Source: an uncultured Gammaproteobacteria bacterium (GTDB taxonomy: Bacteria > Pseudomonadota > Gammaproteobacteria > Steroidobacterales > XN24). Taken from it: a stretch of 64,000 nucleotides of DNA. The stretch covers positions 20,579 through 84,578 of the forward strand of contig CAMYOC010000042.1 in assembly GCA_947259915.1 (NCBI GenBank). The letters are read 5' to 3'. The notes below the pieces were generated by a model that searched no databases, was not told the origin of the DNA, and saw only the letters and a program-made list of their open reading frames with translations. Below are positions 34,244-44,974 of the stretch, piece by piece (position 1 is the stretch's first letter; the number at the start of each line of letters is the position of its first letter). Position numbers and translations under genes: made by a program.

Positions 34244-37048
34244 ATGCAAGTCATCTCGACAAATGTCTACGGCGGCCCGAACGTATACGCCACTTTTCCG
34301 GTCATCCGTCATGTGGTCGATCTCGGACCACTCGAAGAATGGCCCACACGCCGTCTTGGCGATGATTTTATCGACCGGCTGGTCGAGGCCCTGCCAGGCC
34401 TCGCCGAGCACACCTGTTCCTACGACACCGCGGGCGGTTTTCTGCGCCGCATGCGCGAGGATGAGGGCACCTGGCTGGGACACGTGCTGGAACACGTGAT
34501 CCTGGAACTGCAGACCATTGCCGGATTCCATGTCAGCTTTGGCCGCACCCGGTCAGTGCCAGATCAGCCGGGCCAGTACACCGTGGTGTACCAGTACAAG
34601 GACGCGGAGATGGGGCGCGAGGCGAGCCGCCTGGGTATCGACCTGCTCGGCTTCCTGCTGCCCGCGGAACTACGACCGGAGGGCGCGCCGGACGACGACT
34701 GGAATTTTTCGGAGCAGCGCGACCGCTTTATCCGTTACGCGCAAAACCGCGCGCTCGGGCCCAGCACCGGCGCGCTGGTGGAGGCGGCGGAAGAACGCGG
34801 CGTGCCGTGGATCCGGCTCAACCGTTACAGCCTGGTGCAGTTCGGTCACGGCAAGTTCCAGCGGCGGATCCAGGCGACGACGACCGGTAACACCAGCAAC
34901 ATCGCGGTCGATCTGGCCTCGGACAAGGAGGAGACCAACGCGCTGCTGCGTGATCTGGGTCTGCCGGTGCCGCAACAGCGCCTGGTGTACAAGGCTGCTG
35001 ATGCGGTCAGGGCGGCCGAGCGCATCGGCTATCCGGTAGTGATCAAACCGCTGCGCGGCAACCACGGCCGCGGTGTCTCCATCGGCGTCGGCACGCCCGA
35101 GGATGTGGCCGTGGCCTTTGAAAAGGCGCGCGAACATGGCCGCGCCGTCGTAGTGGAGCAATATGTCAGCGGCTTCGACCATCGTCTGCTTGTGATCGAC
35201 GGCGAACTGATCGCCGCGGCCAAACGCGTCCCGGGTCATGTCATCGGGGACGGCAAGCAGTCGGTCGAGGAACTGGTGGAGCAAGTCAACAGTGACCCGC
35301 GGCGCGGCGTCGGTCACGAGAAGGTCCTGACCCGACTCGAGCTGGATCACCAGGCTCTGCGGCTGCTCTCGCAGCGTGGCTACGAGCCGGCTACGGTCCC
35401 GCCCGCCGGTGAAGTGATCTATCTGCGCTCGACCGGCAATCTGTCTACCGGCGGCACCGCCATCGACGTCACCGACATCATCCATCCGGACAACCGCGAC
35501 ATGGCGATCCGCGCGATCAAGGGTATCGGGCTGGATATCGGCGGCGTGGATTTCCTGACCGCGGATATCAGCAAATCGTATCGCCAGACCGGTGGCGGCA
35601 TCTGCGAGGTCAACGCGGGCCCCGGATTCCGCATGCACGTGGCGCCCAGCGAAGGCACGCCGCGGGACGTAGCCGGCCCGGTGATCGACATGCTGTTCCC
35701 GCCGGGCTCGCCAAGCACGGTGCCGATCGCGGCGATCACTGGCACCAACGGCAAGACGACCACCTCGCGCATGCTTGCGCACATCATCAAGATGGCCGGA
35801 CATACGGTTGGTCTGGCCAGCAGCGACGGCGTCTATATCGACGGCAACCTGACGGTCGAAGGCGACATGACCGGCCCCCGTTCAGCGCAGATGATCCTGC
35901 GCGACCCGACCATCGACGCGGCGGTGATGGAGACGGCTCGTGGCGGACTGCTGCGCAGCGGTCTCGGTTTTCCGCAATGCGACGTGGCGGCCTGTATCAA
36001 TGTCAGCTCGGATCACCTGGGACTCAAGGGCATCAACACGCTGGACGAGCTGGCGCTGATAAAACGCATCCCGATCGAGGTGGCCCAGGATACGGCCGTG
36101 TTGAATGCCGACAATACCTATTGCCTGCACATGGCCAGCCACACCGAGGCGCGCACCGTCTGCTATGTGACCATGAACCCGGACCACAGCCTGGTAAAGG
36201 AGCATGTCCGGGCCGGCGGGCGGGCGGTGGTTCTGGAGAAGGCCTTTAGCGGCGACATGATCACGATCTACGACGCCGGCAGCCACATCCCGCTGCTGTG
36301 GACACACCTGATCCCGGCAACGCTGGAGGGCCGCGCCATGCACAACGTGCAGAACGCGATGTTCGCCGCCGGGCTCGGCTTCAGTCTCGGCATCAGTCTG
36401 GAAAATATCCGTCAGGGTCTGCGCACCTTTGACACGACGTTCTTCCAGGCGCCGGGCCGGATGAATATCTTTGACGAGCTGCCGTTCAAGGTGATCCTCG
36501 ATTACGCCCACAACCCGGCCGCGGTCAATACGATGAGCGATCTGGCGGACCGGCTCAGCGAGACCGGGCGCAAGATCCTGGTGCTGGCGGCGCCGGGAGA
36601 CCGGCGCGATGAAGACATACAAGAAATCGCCCGGGCGGCAGCCGGTCATTTTGATCATTACATCTGCCGGCAGGACGATAGCCTGCGCGGCCGCGACGAC
36701 GGCGAAGTGCCGGCGAAGTTACGGGCCGGGCTGATCGAGGCCGGTGTAGAGGACCAGCAGATCGACACCGTGCCGGACGAGCAACTGGCGGTGCAGACCG
36801 CGCTGGCCAGCGCCGCACCCGGCGATCTGGTGCTCATCTTTGGCGATGCGATCAAGCGCTGCTGGAAACAGATCATCTACTTCAAGCCCGGCGAATCCGC
36901 GCCGGCGCCGGTCGGAGCGGAAACCGGACGCGGCCAGTTCGAGCCGCTGGAAATGGCGGGCGAAGCGTTTACCCAGACCGGCGGCGTGACCCTGCTGCGG
37001 GACGAACGCGGGGTGATGATCGCGCCCGATCCGGAAGACGCGGACTAG
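34244..37048 (+). CDS. cphA: Cyanophycin synthetase
   Basis: A 934-residue enzyme that builds cyanophycin from Asp and Arg with ATP. In order: an N-terminal domain (VYGGPNVYATFPVIRHVVDL), an ATP-grasp domain (about 200-450, with YPVVIKPLRGNHGRGVSIGV) that adds Asp, and a Mur-ligase-like domain with P-loop GTNGKTTTSRML near 500 that adds Arg. All nucleotide-binding motifs look intact. GGAGGG lies seven bases before the ATG at 34244. It sits between cyanophycinase and a Mur-ligase-only gene in one operon. Confidence 0.95.
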   Translation: MQVISTNVYGGPNVYATFPVIRHVVDLGPLEEWPTRRLGDDFIDRLVEALPGLAEHTCSYDTAGGFLRRMREDEGTWLGHVLEHVILELQTIAGFHVSFGRTRSVPDQPGQYTVVYQYKDAEMGREASRLGIDLLGFLLPAELRPEGAPDDDWNFSEQRDRFIRYAQNRALGPSTGALVEAAEERGVPWIRLNRYSLVQFGHGKFQRRIQATTTGNTSNIAVDLASDKEETNALLRDLGLPVPQQRLVYKAADAVRAAERIGYPVVIKPLRGNHGRGVSIGVGTPEDVAVAFEKAREHGRAVVVEQYVSGFDHRLLVIDGELIAAAKRVPGHVIGDGKQSVEELVEQVNSDPRRGVGHEKVLTRLELDHQALRLLSQRGYEPATVPPAGEVIYLRSTGNLSTGGTAIDVTDIIHPDNRDMAIRAIKGIGLDIGGVDFLTADISKSYRQTGGGICEVNAGPGFRMHVAPSEGTPRDVAGPVIDMLFPPGSPSTVPIAAITGTNGKTTTSRMLAHIIKMAGHTVGLASSDGVYIDGNLTVEGDMTGPRSAQMILRDPTIDAAVMETARGGLLRSGLGFPQCDVAACINVSSDHLGLKGINTLDELALIKRIPIEVAQDTAVLNADNTYCLHMASHTEARTVCYVTMNPDHSLVKEHVRAGGRAVVLEKAFSGDMITIYDAGSHIPLLWTHLIPATLEGRAMHNVQNAMFAAGLGFSLGISLENIRQGLRTFDTTFFQAPGRMNIFDELPFKVILDYAHNPAAVNTMSDLADRLSETGRKILVLAAPGDRRDEDIQEIARAAAGHFDHYICRQDDSLRGRDDGEVPAKLRAGLIEAGVEDQQIDTVPDEQLAVQTALASAAPGDLVLIFGDAIKRCWKQIIYFKPGESAPAPVGAETGRGQFEPLEMAGEAFTQTGGVTLLRDERGVMIAPDPEDAD

Positions 37049-37057
37049 GCGCCCGGT

Positions 37058-38758
37058 GTGACAACACCCGCCGAGCTGCTCGACTCACGCCGACTGACCG
37101 GCCCGAATATCCTCGGGCCAAAGCCCGCCGCGGTGATCGACGTGGCGCTCGCGCCCGCTGACGTCGACGCCTATGTCGATAGCTGGCGCCAGCATGCGGG
37201 CACCATGTTGGCGAGCGTCGGCTGGGACCATGCGGTGTTGCTGGAACGGCGGCTACCGGGCGGCGTCAGTCTCGGCTTCACCGCACCCATCGACGCGCTG
37301 TATGCGGCCACCGAGATCAACGACTGGGCCCATGAGACCACCGTGGCTACGCTGACCGGCGCAGCGCCGTCCGAGATCAGGGACGACGTGATCCGGCTGC
37401 GCGAGTTGATCGAGCAGGAGTCCAACGCGGCTCTGGTCGCCCTGCACGACGCTGCGCTCGCCCACGGGGTCCCGTTTCTCGCGGATGACGATTATCTGAG
37501 CCTGGGTTACGGGGCGCGCAGTCGGACCTGGGCGGTTGATGCCCTGCCGGCACCGGCTCAGGTCCCCTGGGAGACCCTGGGCTCGATCCCGGTCGGTCTG
37601 GTGACCGGCACCAATGGCAAGACCACCACCGTGCGGCTGGCCGCCGCTATCGCCCGGGCGGCCGGCATGACCGTGGGCTTTTGCTCGACCGACGGCATCA
37701 TCGCCGCGGATGAAACAATCGATCAGGGTGACTACTCGGGCCCCGGCGGGGCGCGGGCCGTGCTACGGGATCCCCGCGTCCGGTGCGCGATCCTGGAGAC
37801 CGCCCGCGGCGGACTCCTGCGCCGCGGCACTGCGATGACCCACGCCGACGCCGCGGTGATCACCAACATCGGCGCCGATCATCTGGATGACTTCGGCGTG
37901 CTCGATCTGAAAAACCTGGCGGACATCAAGTGGCTGGTGACGGCGGTACTCGGTGGTAGCGGCACGGCAATCCTCAACGCCGAAGACCCACGGCTGGTGG
38001 AGCGGGCAGAAAGACTCGAGGGACCGGTGATCTGGTTTTCGCTGGACCCTTCTTCCCCGGTGATCGAACGCCATTGCGCGGCGGGCGGCGTGGCCTGGGT
38101 GCTGGCCGGGGACCAGCTGACACGGCTGGGCGGCGGCAGCCACGAGCCGGTGGTAGCGGCGGCAGAGATCCCGGTCACCCTGCAGGGCGCTGCCCGACAC
38201 AACATCGCCAACTGTCTGGCGGCCGCGGGTCTGGCCGACGCCCTCGGGCTCCCGGTGGATGCCATTGCGGCCGGCCTGTGCGCAGCCCAGCCGGACAACA
38301 ACCCCGGCCGCGCCAATCTGTTCGAGCTGGCGGGCGCGCGGGTGCTGGTGGATTTCGCGCACAATCCCGACGGGGTGCGGGCGCTGGCAAGCATCGCCGA
38401 ACGCTTTGGCCAGGGGCGGCGATTGGTGATGTTTGGTCAGGCCGGAGACCGCGGCGATGACAGCTTGCGCGAACTGGCGGCGGCGGCCTGGTCGCTGGCA
38501 CCGGATCGCGTGATCATCAAGGAGATGCCTCATTACGCCCGCGGCAGGGAGCCCGGAGAGGTGCCCGGCATCCTGCGCGACGCCCTGCTCGCCGCCGGTG
38601 CCCGCCCGGAACATATCGATCATCAGACGGAGGAGATCGACGGTGTGCGTGAGGCGCTGGCCTGGCTCGAACCGGGCGACCTGGCGATCCTGCTGGTGCA
38701 CGAGGACATCGCGGGCGTCAGATCCGAACTGCTCCGCGCCGGGGCTAACGCGCTCTGA
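37058..38758 (+). CDS. Mur-ligase-family protein of the cyanophycin operon
   Basis: A 566-residue protein beginning nine bases after cphA. It has an N-terminal region of about 170 residues opening RRLTGPNILGPKPAAV and containing FTAPIDALYAATEINDWA, then a Mur ligase domain with an intact P-loop (GTNGKTTTVRL near 185) and ETARGGLLRRG, with the C-terminal DFAHNPDGVRAL. It has no ATP-grasp domain, unlike CphA1. It may add an amino acid to, or modify, cyanophycin or its dipeptides, but the reaction is not known to me. It starts with GTG at 37058 without a clear ribosome-binding site. Its 3' end overlaps the convergent adaptor gene by 14 bp. Confidence 0.8.
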   Translation: MTTPAELLDSRRLTGPNILGPKPAAVIDVALAPADVDAYVDSWRQHAGTMLASVGWDHAVLLERRLPGGVSLGFTAPIDALYAATEINDWAHETTVATLTGAAPSEIRDDVIRLRELIEQESNAALVALHDAALAHGVPFLADDDYLSLGYGARSRTWAVDALPAPAQVPWETLGSIPVGLVTGTNGKTTTVRLAAAIARAAGMTVGFCSTDGIIAADETIDQGDYSGPGGARAVLRDPRVRCAILETARGGLLRRGTAMTHADAAVITNIGADHLDDFGVLDLKNLADIKWLVTAVLGGSGTAILNAEDPRLVERAERLEGPVIWFSLDPSSPVIERHCAAGGVAWVLAGDQLTRLGGGSHEPVVAAAEIPVTLQGAARHNIANCLAAAGLADALGLPVDAIAAGLCAAQPDNNPGRANLFELAGARVLVDFAHNPDGVRALASIAERFGQGRRLVMFGQAGDRGDDSLRELAAAAWSLAPDRVIIKEMPHYARGREPGEVPGILRDALLAAGARPEHIDHQTEEIDGVREALAWLEPGDLAILLVHEDIAGVRSELLRAGANAL

Positions 38759-39938
38759 CCCGGACGTCATCCGTCACGTCATCGCCCGGGTGCACGATGA
38801 CGCGCTCGTCGGGCGCCAGGCCATCCAGGACCTGGACTTCGAGCCCGCTGCGACGGCCGATGTCGACACGGCGCAGTCGCGCGCGTCCATCCTCAACCAC
38901 GTAGGCGGCCCAATCATTGCCCTGACGGAACAGCGCGCTGGACGGGGTCTTGAGCACATCGTCGTCCTGCCACAGGATAAACGCAGCTTCGACCCGGTAA
39001 CCGTCACCGAGCCGCGCCCAGTCCGCGCGGGGTGAAACGATGTCAGAGATGACGAGCACCCGTTGCTCCTCGACCCCCAGCGCCGAGATCTTGGTAAAAC
39101 CGGTCGGCTCAATCACCCGCACGACGCCGTTTAGCGGTTCGTCGCCGCCCCAACGGTGGAACTCTACCCGGGCGCCGGGTTCGATCTTCACCGCGTCGGC
39201 GGAGAGCACGTCTACCTCGACCTCAAGCGCCGCGGGATCGCCGATCTCGATCAGCGACTGGCCGGAGTCGACCACGCCCTCGCTCTCGCGGATCACCGCC
39301 AGTACGCGTCCGTCCACCGGTGAGCTGACCGCTACCATCTCCTGCGTTCCCTCGCCCGTGGCGGCCCCCGAATAGGCCAACGCGGTCTCGGCGGCCTCCA
39401 GCTCGTGCTGCGCGACGTCCACGGCAAATTCGGCCGAGCGCAGGTTGGCAGCGGCGGCTCGGGCCCGCGCCCGCGCCCGGTCGAGATCGTCTTCCGAGAT
39501 CGTGCGGTCAGCACGCAGCTGCTCTTTCCTGGCCAGTTCGCGGGCGGCGAACTCGGCGTCGGCCCGCGCTGCGGCCACGTTCTGACTCGCGCCAGCCCGT
39601 GCCGCGCTGGAAGCCTGCACGCGTGCCTCGGCCTCGGCACGCCGGCGGGGATCGAGCACATCCGAGCGCAGCGGCTCCAGTTCCAGCAACACATCTCCCT
39701 TGCTGACCTGATCCCCCACATCCAGCTCGATGCGCCGCGCGAACCCCGCTACCGGTGCTGACAACACGTAGCGGTCTATGACTCGCGTGCGACCCTCTTC
39801 TTCGACGGTGACGACCAGCGGACCCCGGCCGACCACCGCCGTGTCTACCAGAATCGGTCGTGGCATAAAGCCGAAGGTCAGGGCCGCGACAACGAGCAAC
39901 GCGAACGTCAGCAGAGCAAAGGTTCTTGCGGAGGGCAT
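38745..39938 (-). CDS. HlyD-type periplasmic adaptor subunit
   Basis: A 397-residue membrane-fusion protein with one N-terminal membrane segment, a split lipoyl/barrel-sandwich domain (YVLSAPVAGFARRIELDVGD and ending SSPVDGRVLAVIRESEGVV), a long alanine/arginine-rich coiled-coil hairpin between them, and a beta-barrel C-terminal part. It links an inner-membrane transporter to the cell envelope. The ATG at 39938 has AGGA seven bases upstream; a GTG six bases earlier is possible. It is the last gene of an ABC-export operon, nine bases after the permease. No TolC-like gene is nearby. Confidence 0.88.
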   Translation of the reverse strand: MPSARTFALLTFALLVVAALTFGFMPRPILVDTAVVGRGPLVVTVEEEGRTRVIDRYVLSAPVAGFARRIELDVGDQVSKGDVLLELEPLRSDVLDPRRRAEAEARVQASSAARAGASQNVAAARADAEFAARELARKEQLRADRTISEDDLDRARARARAAAANLRSAEFAVDVAQHELEAAETALAYSGAATGEGTQEMVAVSSPVDGRVLAVIRESEGVVDSGQSLIEIGDPAALEVEVDVLSADAVKIEPGARVEFHRWGGDEPLNGVVRVIEPTGFTKISALGVEEQRVLVISDIVSPRADWARLGDGYRVEAAFILWQDDDVLKTPSSALFRQGNDWAAYVVEDGRARLRRVDIGRRSGLEVQVLDGLAPDERVIVHPGDDVTDDVRVRAR

Positions 39939-39947
39939 GCGCACATC

Positions 39948-42311
39948 CTATTCCCGTGTTTTCAAGACGGCCACCATGTCCAGGTGATCGACGCGCTGGC
40001 GCACGATAAGCCCCGAGATGGCGGCCGCGGCGATCACGATCGCTGCGGCCAGCGCGTAGGTATCGCGCTCCAGCACCAGCGGGATACGAAACAACTCATG
40101 CGGCAGGGTGGCCACCATCCAGGCCGAGAGCAGATAACCGAGCCCGAAGCCCGGCGGGATCGCGAGCAGGGTCAGCAAACCGAGTTCGCCGAGCAGGATG
40201 TATGACACCTCGCCGCGAGTGAATCCCAGCACCCTGAGGCTCGCCAGCTCCCGGCCCCGCTCTGCGAGGGCGATACGGGCGCTGTTGTAGACGATGCCGA
40301 ACACGATCGCGGCAGACAACGCGCTGATAAAGCCCATATAGGTCAGCAGGAACTCTGCGATGGAATCATAGAAGTTTTCCAGACGCGCGTCGCTGGCTTC
40401 GGTGGCCGCGACCCGGGGCGTGTCTTTCAGCCGCTGATAGATCTCATCCCGCTGCAATCTGTCCACGGCCAGATAGGCCCCGGAGATGGCGTGGCCCTCC
40501 TGCATCATCCGGTTGAGACCGTCGAGACTCATATACGCACCGATGCCGATGTACTGGCGCACAACGCCCGCCACCTCCACCTGATGACGCGGTCTCCGAC
40601 CCTCGAGGATCTCGGCCTCGACCGGATCTCCGGTCACGACCCCGAGGATTCCGGCGAGCTGCTCGGTCAGCAACACGCCTGCATCGGGCAGACGCAGCGG
40701 CTGCAACTCGTCATCCAGTGCCCGGTGCAGCACGGCATCGGGCCGATAACCCAGGATGCTGGTGCGATAGCTGCGCTGCCCGACACGCAGCCTTACCGGC
40801 ACCGAGCGGAACGGCTCCACGTAGTGCACGCCGTCGAGCGCCCGGAGTTCGTGCACGGCGCGTAGCGACGTCGGATCGTAAAAGCTCACTGCGAGATCTT
40901 CGCGTTGAGCCAGCCCGAATTCGATCTCGACCATCTCGTCCATGGCATCGGTAAAGAATGTGCCGAGCATCATCACGCCACAGGCCATGGCGATGCCCGC
41001 CGCGGTCAGCGTCGATTTGAGCGGCCGGCGACTGATGTGTCGGAGGATCATGCGGCTCGGCTGATCCAGCCGGCCCCTGAATCCGACGCGTTCGAGCCAG
41101 GACGTATGGTAGGTCTCCGGCGGCGCCGGGCGCATCGCCTCGGCCGGCGGCAGCCGGACCGCCTGCCGGACCGCGCCGAGGGTCCCGGCGACGGCGGCGA
41201 GACCAGTCACAAGGGTTGCGACCAGGACCGTGTCCGCGTGGACCCGATAACGCAGGAACGGGAATCGGTAATAGTCCATGTAGAGCTCGCTGAGCCCGCC
41301 ACCGAGCCAGGCACCCAGACCGGTGCCCGCCAGCACGCCGAACAGCACGATCACCAGGACCATCTGCACGTAATGCCAGCCGATCTGGACATTGCCATAG
41401 CCGAATGCCTTGAGGATCGCTATCTGCTCGCGCTGGGTGTTGACCAGACGGCCGATCACCACGTTGAGCAGGAATGCGGTGACGCCGAGGAAGATGCCGG
41501 AAAACAGGCTGGCAGTCTGGCGCAGCTGGCGGAACTCCTCGTTGAGAAACTTGTGCGAGATCTGGTCCTCACGAGCGTAAGCGCCGAGACCCCCATAGGG
41601 TTCCAGCAGCAGATCAAGCCGTTCCATGACCGACTCGGGATCGGCCCCTGGCGCCAGACCGAGCAGGATATCGTTAAAGCCCTCCTCCATTTCGTAGGCC
41701 GCGGCCAGCGGTTCGCGCGTCATCCACAGCACGCCATAGCGTTTGAAGTCCGGCAGGATCCGCCCGGGCGCGATCTGGTAGATAAACTCTGGTGACAGCG
41801 CGACACCGACCAGACTCACGGTCCGGTAACGACCCTTGATCAGTACCGACAAGCGATCGCCGGGCCGCAAGCCGTGCGCGTCGGCAAAGGCTTCGCTGAC
41901 CAACACCTCGTCGTCGCGGCCGGGCTGTGGAAGACGGCCGCGGCGCAGATGGATACCGTTGAGCAGCGGTTCGGCGTCATCCGGGATCGACACCAGCCGT
42001 CCGGTCACAGGGTCGGCGAAGTCCGGCACGTCGATCAGCGCCGCCGCGACCACCCGGGTTTGTACCCGGTCGACGCCGGGGACGGCCTCGACCCGCGCCG
42101 CCAGACTCTCGGGCGCCCGGGTCAGATTCGCGAAGATGTCGGCGAAGCGCTCACGCTCGTAGTATTGATGCCGGGTCTCGCTCAGCGCCTCATAGACGTT
42201 GACCGACATGATGTAGGTGGCGGAACCGGCCGCGATGACCATGGCGATGGCCAGGGCCTGGCCGGCCATCCCGAGCAGATCCCTGAACAACTTCTTCTGC
42301 AGTACTGCCAA
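39948..42311 (-). CDS. FtsX/MacB-type ABC transporter permease, double-domain
   Basis: A 787-residue protein with two FtsX-type units. Each has a large periplasmic domain and a three- or four-helix group (for example [20 protein letters not shown] in the first and [20 protein letters not shown] in the second). An extra N-terminal helix follows [17 protein letters not shown]. Such permeases use the ABC energy for mechanical transport or export, not classical channel transport. The frame starts with TTG at 42311. It lies between the ATPase and the HlyD adaptor, the DevBCA-like order of an export complex. The substrate is unknown. Confidence 0.88.
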   Translation of the reverse strand: MAVLQKKLFRDLLGMAGQALAIAMVIAAGSATYIMSVNVYEALSETRHQYYERERFADIFANLTRAPESLAARVEAVPGVDRVQTRVVAAALIDVPDFADPVTGRLVSIPDDAEPLLNGIHLRRGRLPQPGRDDEVLVSEAFADAHGLRPGDRLSVLIKGRYRTVSLVGVALSPEFIYQIAPGRILPDFKRYGVLWMTREPLAAAYEMEEGFNDILLGLAPGADPESVMERLDLLLEPYGGLGAYAREDQISHKFLNEEFRQLRQTASLFSGIFLGVTAFLLNVVIGRLVNTQREQIAILKAFGYGNVQIGWHYVQMVLVIVLFGVLAGTGLGAWLGGGLSELYMDYYRFPFLRYRVHADTVLVATLVTGLAAVAGTLGAVRQAVRLPPAEAMRPAPPETYHTSWLERVGFRGRLDQPSRMILRHISRRPLKSTLTAAGIAMACGVMMLGTFFTDAMDEMVEIEFGLAQREDLAVSFYDPTSLRAVHELRALDGVHYVEPFRSVPVRLRVGQRSYRTSILGYRPDAVLHRALDDELQPLRLPDAGVLLTEQLAGILGVVTGDPVEAEILEGRRPRHQVEVAGVVRQYIGIGAYMSLDGLNRMMQEGHAISGAYLAVDRLQRDEIYQRLKDTPRVAATEASDARLENFYDSIAEFLLTYMGFISALSAAIVFGIVYNSARIALAERGRELASLRVLGFTRGEVSYILLGELGLLTLLAIPPGFGLGYLLSAWMVATLPHELFRIPLVLERDTYALAAAIVIAAAAISGLIVRQRVDHLDMVAVLKTRE

Positions 42312-42317
42312 GGCCTT

Positions 42318-43058
42318 CTACCAGTGGATCTCGTGCGCGGACTTGCGTACCGGGTTACGCACCGTCTCCGCAATGTGCCCGTCGGCCAGCCGGATGATGC
42401 GATCCGCCATGGCCGAGATCCCGGCGTTATGGGTGATCAGCGCGGTGGTCGTGCCCAGCTCCCGGTTGACCCGCTCGAGCGCCTCGAGCACGACCACTCC
42501 GGTCGTCGAATCCAACGCACCTGTCGGCTCATCGCATAACAGGACCGCCGGGTTCTTGGCGATAGCCCGGGCGATCGCCACCCGCTGCTGCTCGCCACCG
42601 GACAGCTGCGCCGGGAAATGATCCAGCCGGGCGGACAGACCGACGAGCGCGAGCGCCTCCTGGGCTGACATCGGGTCGGTCGCGATCTCGGTGACGACCG
42701 ATACATTCTCGCGTGCGGTCAGGCTCGGTATCAGATTGTAAAACTGGAACACGAAACCTACATGCTGGCGTCGGTACTCGGTCAGAGCCTTCTCGCTCGC
42801 GGCGGTCAGGTCGGCACCCCGATACCAGACCCGACCGGCGGTGGGTGTATCCAGCCCGCCGATGATATTCAACAGCGTGGATTTGCCGCTGCCCGAGGGT
42901 CCCAGCAGCGCGGTCATCTCGCCCTCATAGAATTCGAGATCGATACCACGCAGAGCGTGCACCTGAACCTCGCCCATAAGGTAGATCTTGGTCAGCCCCT
43001 GGACCCGGAACACCGCCTCGCGTCCGGACGTGGCTGCCGCCTCAAGCTGATTGCTCAT
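42318..43058 (-). CDS. ABC transporter ATPase (MacB/LolD-like)
   Basis: A 246-residue ATPase. Walker A is GPSGSGKST, the signature is [14 protein letters not shown], Walker B is [12 protein letters not shown] and the H-loop is ITHNAG. It groups with the LolD/MacB-type ATPases that partner FtsX-like permeases. The ATG at 43058 has AGAGG five bases upstream and gives the usual family length. It is the first gene of the ATPase-permease-adaptor operon. Confidence 0.93.
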   Translation of the reverse strand: MSNQLEAAATSGREAVFRVQGLTKIYLMGEVQVHALRGIDLEFYEGEMTALLGPSGSGKSTLLNIIGGLDTPTAGRVWYRGADLTAASEKALTEYRRQHVGFVFQFYNLIPSLTARENVSVVTEIATDPMSAQEALALVGLSARLDHFPAQLSGGEQQRVAIARAIAKNPAVLLCDEPTGALDSTTGVVVLEALERVNRELGTTTALITHNAGISAMADRIIRLADGHIAETVRNPVRKSAHEIHW

Positions 43059-43222
43059 CGCCGCCTCTGTCAGCATGCTCTGCACCGAGTGTAGGTCATG
43101 GCTGGCCGCGCTTGTCCCTGGACAGATGCCCTTTACATCATGTCTCGAGGGTGTCCATGCTTGGCTGCGGCCGGTAGCCAGCCGGCACCCACATGCATAC
43201 ACGCGGGACCGGAGGCGCAGCA

Positions 43223-44416
43223 ATGACGACAAACGCGGAGCAGACGGGCGATTGCTGGGCCCTGGACCCGGAAGTGGTCTTTCTCAACCATGGCTCTTTC
43301 GGCGCTTGTCCGAGGGCCGTGCTGGAGGAACAGGACCGGATCCGTCTGCGGATGGAACGTCAGCCGGTGCAATTCTTCGTACGTGACCTCGAAGACCTGC
43401 TCGACACAGCCCGCGCCGAGCTTGCGACCTTCCTGCATGCACCGTCCACCGACATCGCCTGGGTGCCGAATGCCACCAGCGGGGTCAACGCGGTGCTGCG
43501 CTCGCTGTCTCTCGCGCCCGGCGACGAACTCCTGACCACAGACCACGAATACAACGCCTGCCGCAACGCGCTGGAGTATGTGGCCGGGCGGGCGGGCGCC
43601 AGGGTGGTGGTCGCGCGAATCCCGTTCCCGCTGGCCGATGCGGATCAGGCCGTGGACGCGATACTCGACCACGCCAGCGCCCGCACCCGACTGGCGCTGG
43701 TCGATCATGTGACCAGCCAGACCGGGCTGGTGCTGCCCGTCGCGGGCATCGTCGCCGCGCTGGCCGGGCGCGGTATCGACACGCTGGTCGACGGCGCCCA
43801 CGCGCCAGGTATGCTGGATCTGAGGCTCGCGGATATCGGCGCCGCCTATTACACGGGCAATTGCCACAAATGGTTGTGCGCACCCAAAGGCGCCGGTTTT
43901 ATCTATGTGCATCCGGACCGGCAGTCGGAAATCCGGCCGGTGGCGATCAGCCACGGCGCAAACTCGCCACGACAGGATCGCTCACGGTTTCTGCAGGAAT
44001 TCGACTGGGTGGGGACCGACGACCCCTCGCCGATGCTCTGTGTGCCGGCCGCGATCCGATTTATGGGATCCCTGCTGCCCGGCGGCTGGCCGGCGCTGCG
44101 CGCGCAAAATCGCGCGCTTACCCTTGATGGCCGGCGCGAGCTCGCCGAGGTCCTGGGTATCGGCCTGCCGCGCCCCGACACCATGATCGGGTCGCTGGCG
44201 GCACTGCCGCTCCCGGACGGCGCCATGGAACCGCCCAAATCCGCGATGTATGCCGATCCGCTCCAGGACGAACTGCTACGACGGTGGCGGATCGAGGTAC
44301 CGATCATCCCCTGGCCCGACGTGCCTAAACGTCTGATCCGCATATCGGCCCAGATTTACAACGGCCCAACTCAATATCGTCTGCTGGCCGAGGCGCTGCG
44401 CGAACTGTTTGCCTGA
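43223..44416 (+). CDS. Class V aminotransferase-fold PLP enzyme (isopenicillin-N-epimerase-like)
   Basis: A 397-residue PLP enzyme. It opens [19 protein letters not shown], the pattern of the isopenicillin-N-epimerase-like branch, and has [16 protein letters not shown] and DGAHAPGML. The Schiff-base lysine is K216 in [12 protein letters not shown]. Members include epimerases, desulfurases and lyases, so the reaction is open. GGAGG lies seven bases before the ATG at 43223. A long hairpin follows. It is divergent from the ABC operon and has no clear pathway partner. Confidence 0.85.
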   Translation: MTTNAEQTGDCWALDPEVVFLNHGSFGACPRAVLEEQDRIRLRMERQPVQFFVRDLEDLLDTARAELATFLHAPSTDIAWVPNATSGVNAVLRSLSLAPGDELLTTDHEYNACRNALEYVAGRAGARVVVARIPFPLADADQAVDAILDHASARTRLALVDHVTSQTGLVLPVAGIVAALAGRGIDTLVDGAHAPGMLDLRLADIGAAYYTGNCHKWLCAPKGAGFIYVHPDRQSEIRPVAISHGANSPRQDRSRFLQEFDWVGTDDPSPMLCVPAAIRFMGSLLPGGWPALRAQNRALTLDGRRELAEVLGIGLPRPDTMIGSLAALPLPDGAMEPPKSAMYADPLQDELLRRWRIEVPIIPWPDVPKRLIRISAQIYNGPTQYRLLAEALRELFA

Positions 44417-44418
44417 GG

Positions 44419-44488
44419 CAGAACGCGAGGGCCGGCCTGCGACCTGCCGGCAGTTGATCTGGCGCAAGTCCGGCCCTCGCCCGTTCTG
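44419..44488 (+). terminator. Long bulged hairpin after the aminotransferase gene
   Basis: CAGAAC-GCGAGGGCCGG at 44419-44435 pairs with CCGGCCCTCGC and GTTCTG at 44470-44488, with a two-base bulge. A short inner hairpin can form in the loop. TTTT follows shortly after at 44493-44496. It probably ends the aminotransferase transcript before the UspA gene. Confidence 0.55.
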
Positions 44489-44527
44489 CTAGTTTTGGAA
44501 CGAGTGCGGCAGATTCACGGGGTCGCT

Positions 44528-44974
44528 GTGAAGATCCTTGTAGCGGTCGATTTTTTCCCGCAGACGGAGCAAGTCCTCGAGATCGCCCGGCGCATGGCCG
44601 CGGCGCTCGGCGCGAAGCTCTGGCTGATCCATGCGGCTGCGCCAGAACCGGCATTCAAGGGTTATGGCGCCGGCGCGCGGTGCGACCGCAAACAGATCGC
44701 CGATGAATATCGGGAGGAACATCGTTTGATCCAGGAAGCCGCGGAGGCGACCCGGGAGGCCGGAATCGAGGCGACCGGGTTGCTGGTCCAGGGCCCACCG
44801 GCGCAGCTGATCCTGCGCCAGGCCGATGAGCTGGAGGCGGACATGATCATCGTCGGCACGCATGGCTTCGGCGCGGCTATGAGCTTGCTGCTCGGCAGCA
44901 TCAGCCGGACGGTACTGAAAAAGGCCCGCTGTCCCGTCCTGGTGGTGCCGGCGGGTCGGCCGGAGTCGGTGTGA
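44528..44974 (+). CDS. Universal stress protein, UspA family
   Basis: A 148-residue protein with the UspA fold. It starts KILVAVDFFPQTEQVLEIA and ends with the ATP-binding-type motif GTHGFGAAMSLLLGSIS, followed by CPVLVVPAG. The G-2x-G-9x-G-S arrangement suggests ATP binding. The start is GTG at 44528, where the domain begins. Its stop abuts exactly the stop of the convergent rubredoxin gene. Confidence 0.9.
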   Translation: MKILVAVDFFPQTEQVLEIARRMAAALGAKLWLIHAAAPEPAFKGYGAGARCDRKQIADEYREEHRLIQEAAEATREAGIEATGLLVQGPPAQLILRQADELEADMIIVGTHGFGAAMSLLLGSISRTVLKKARCPVLVVPAGRPESV

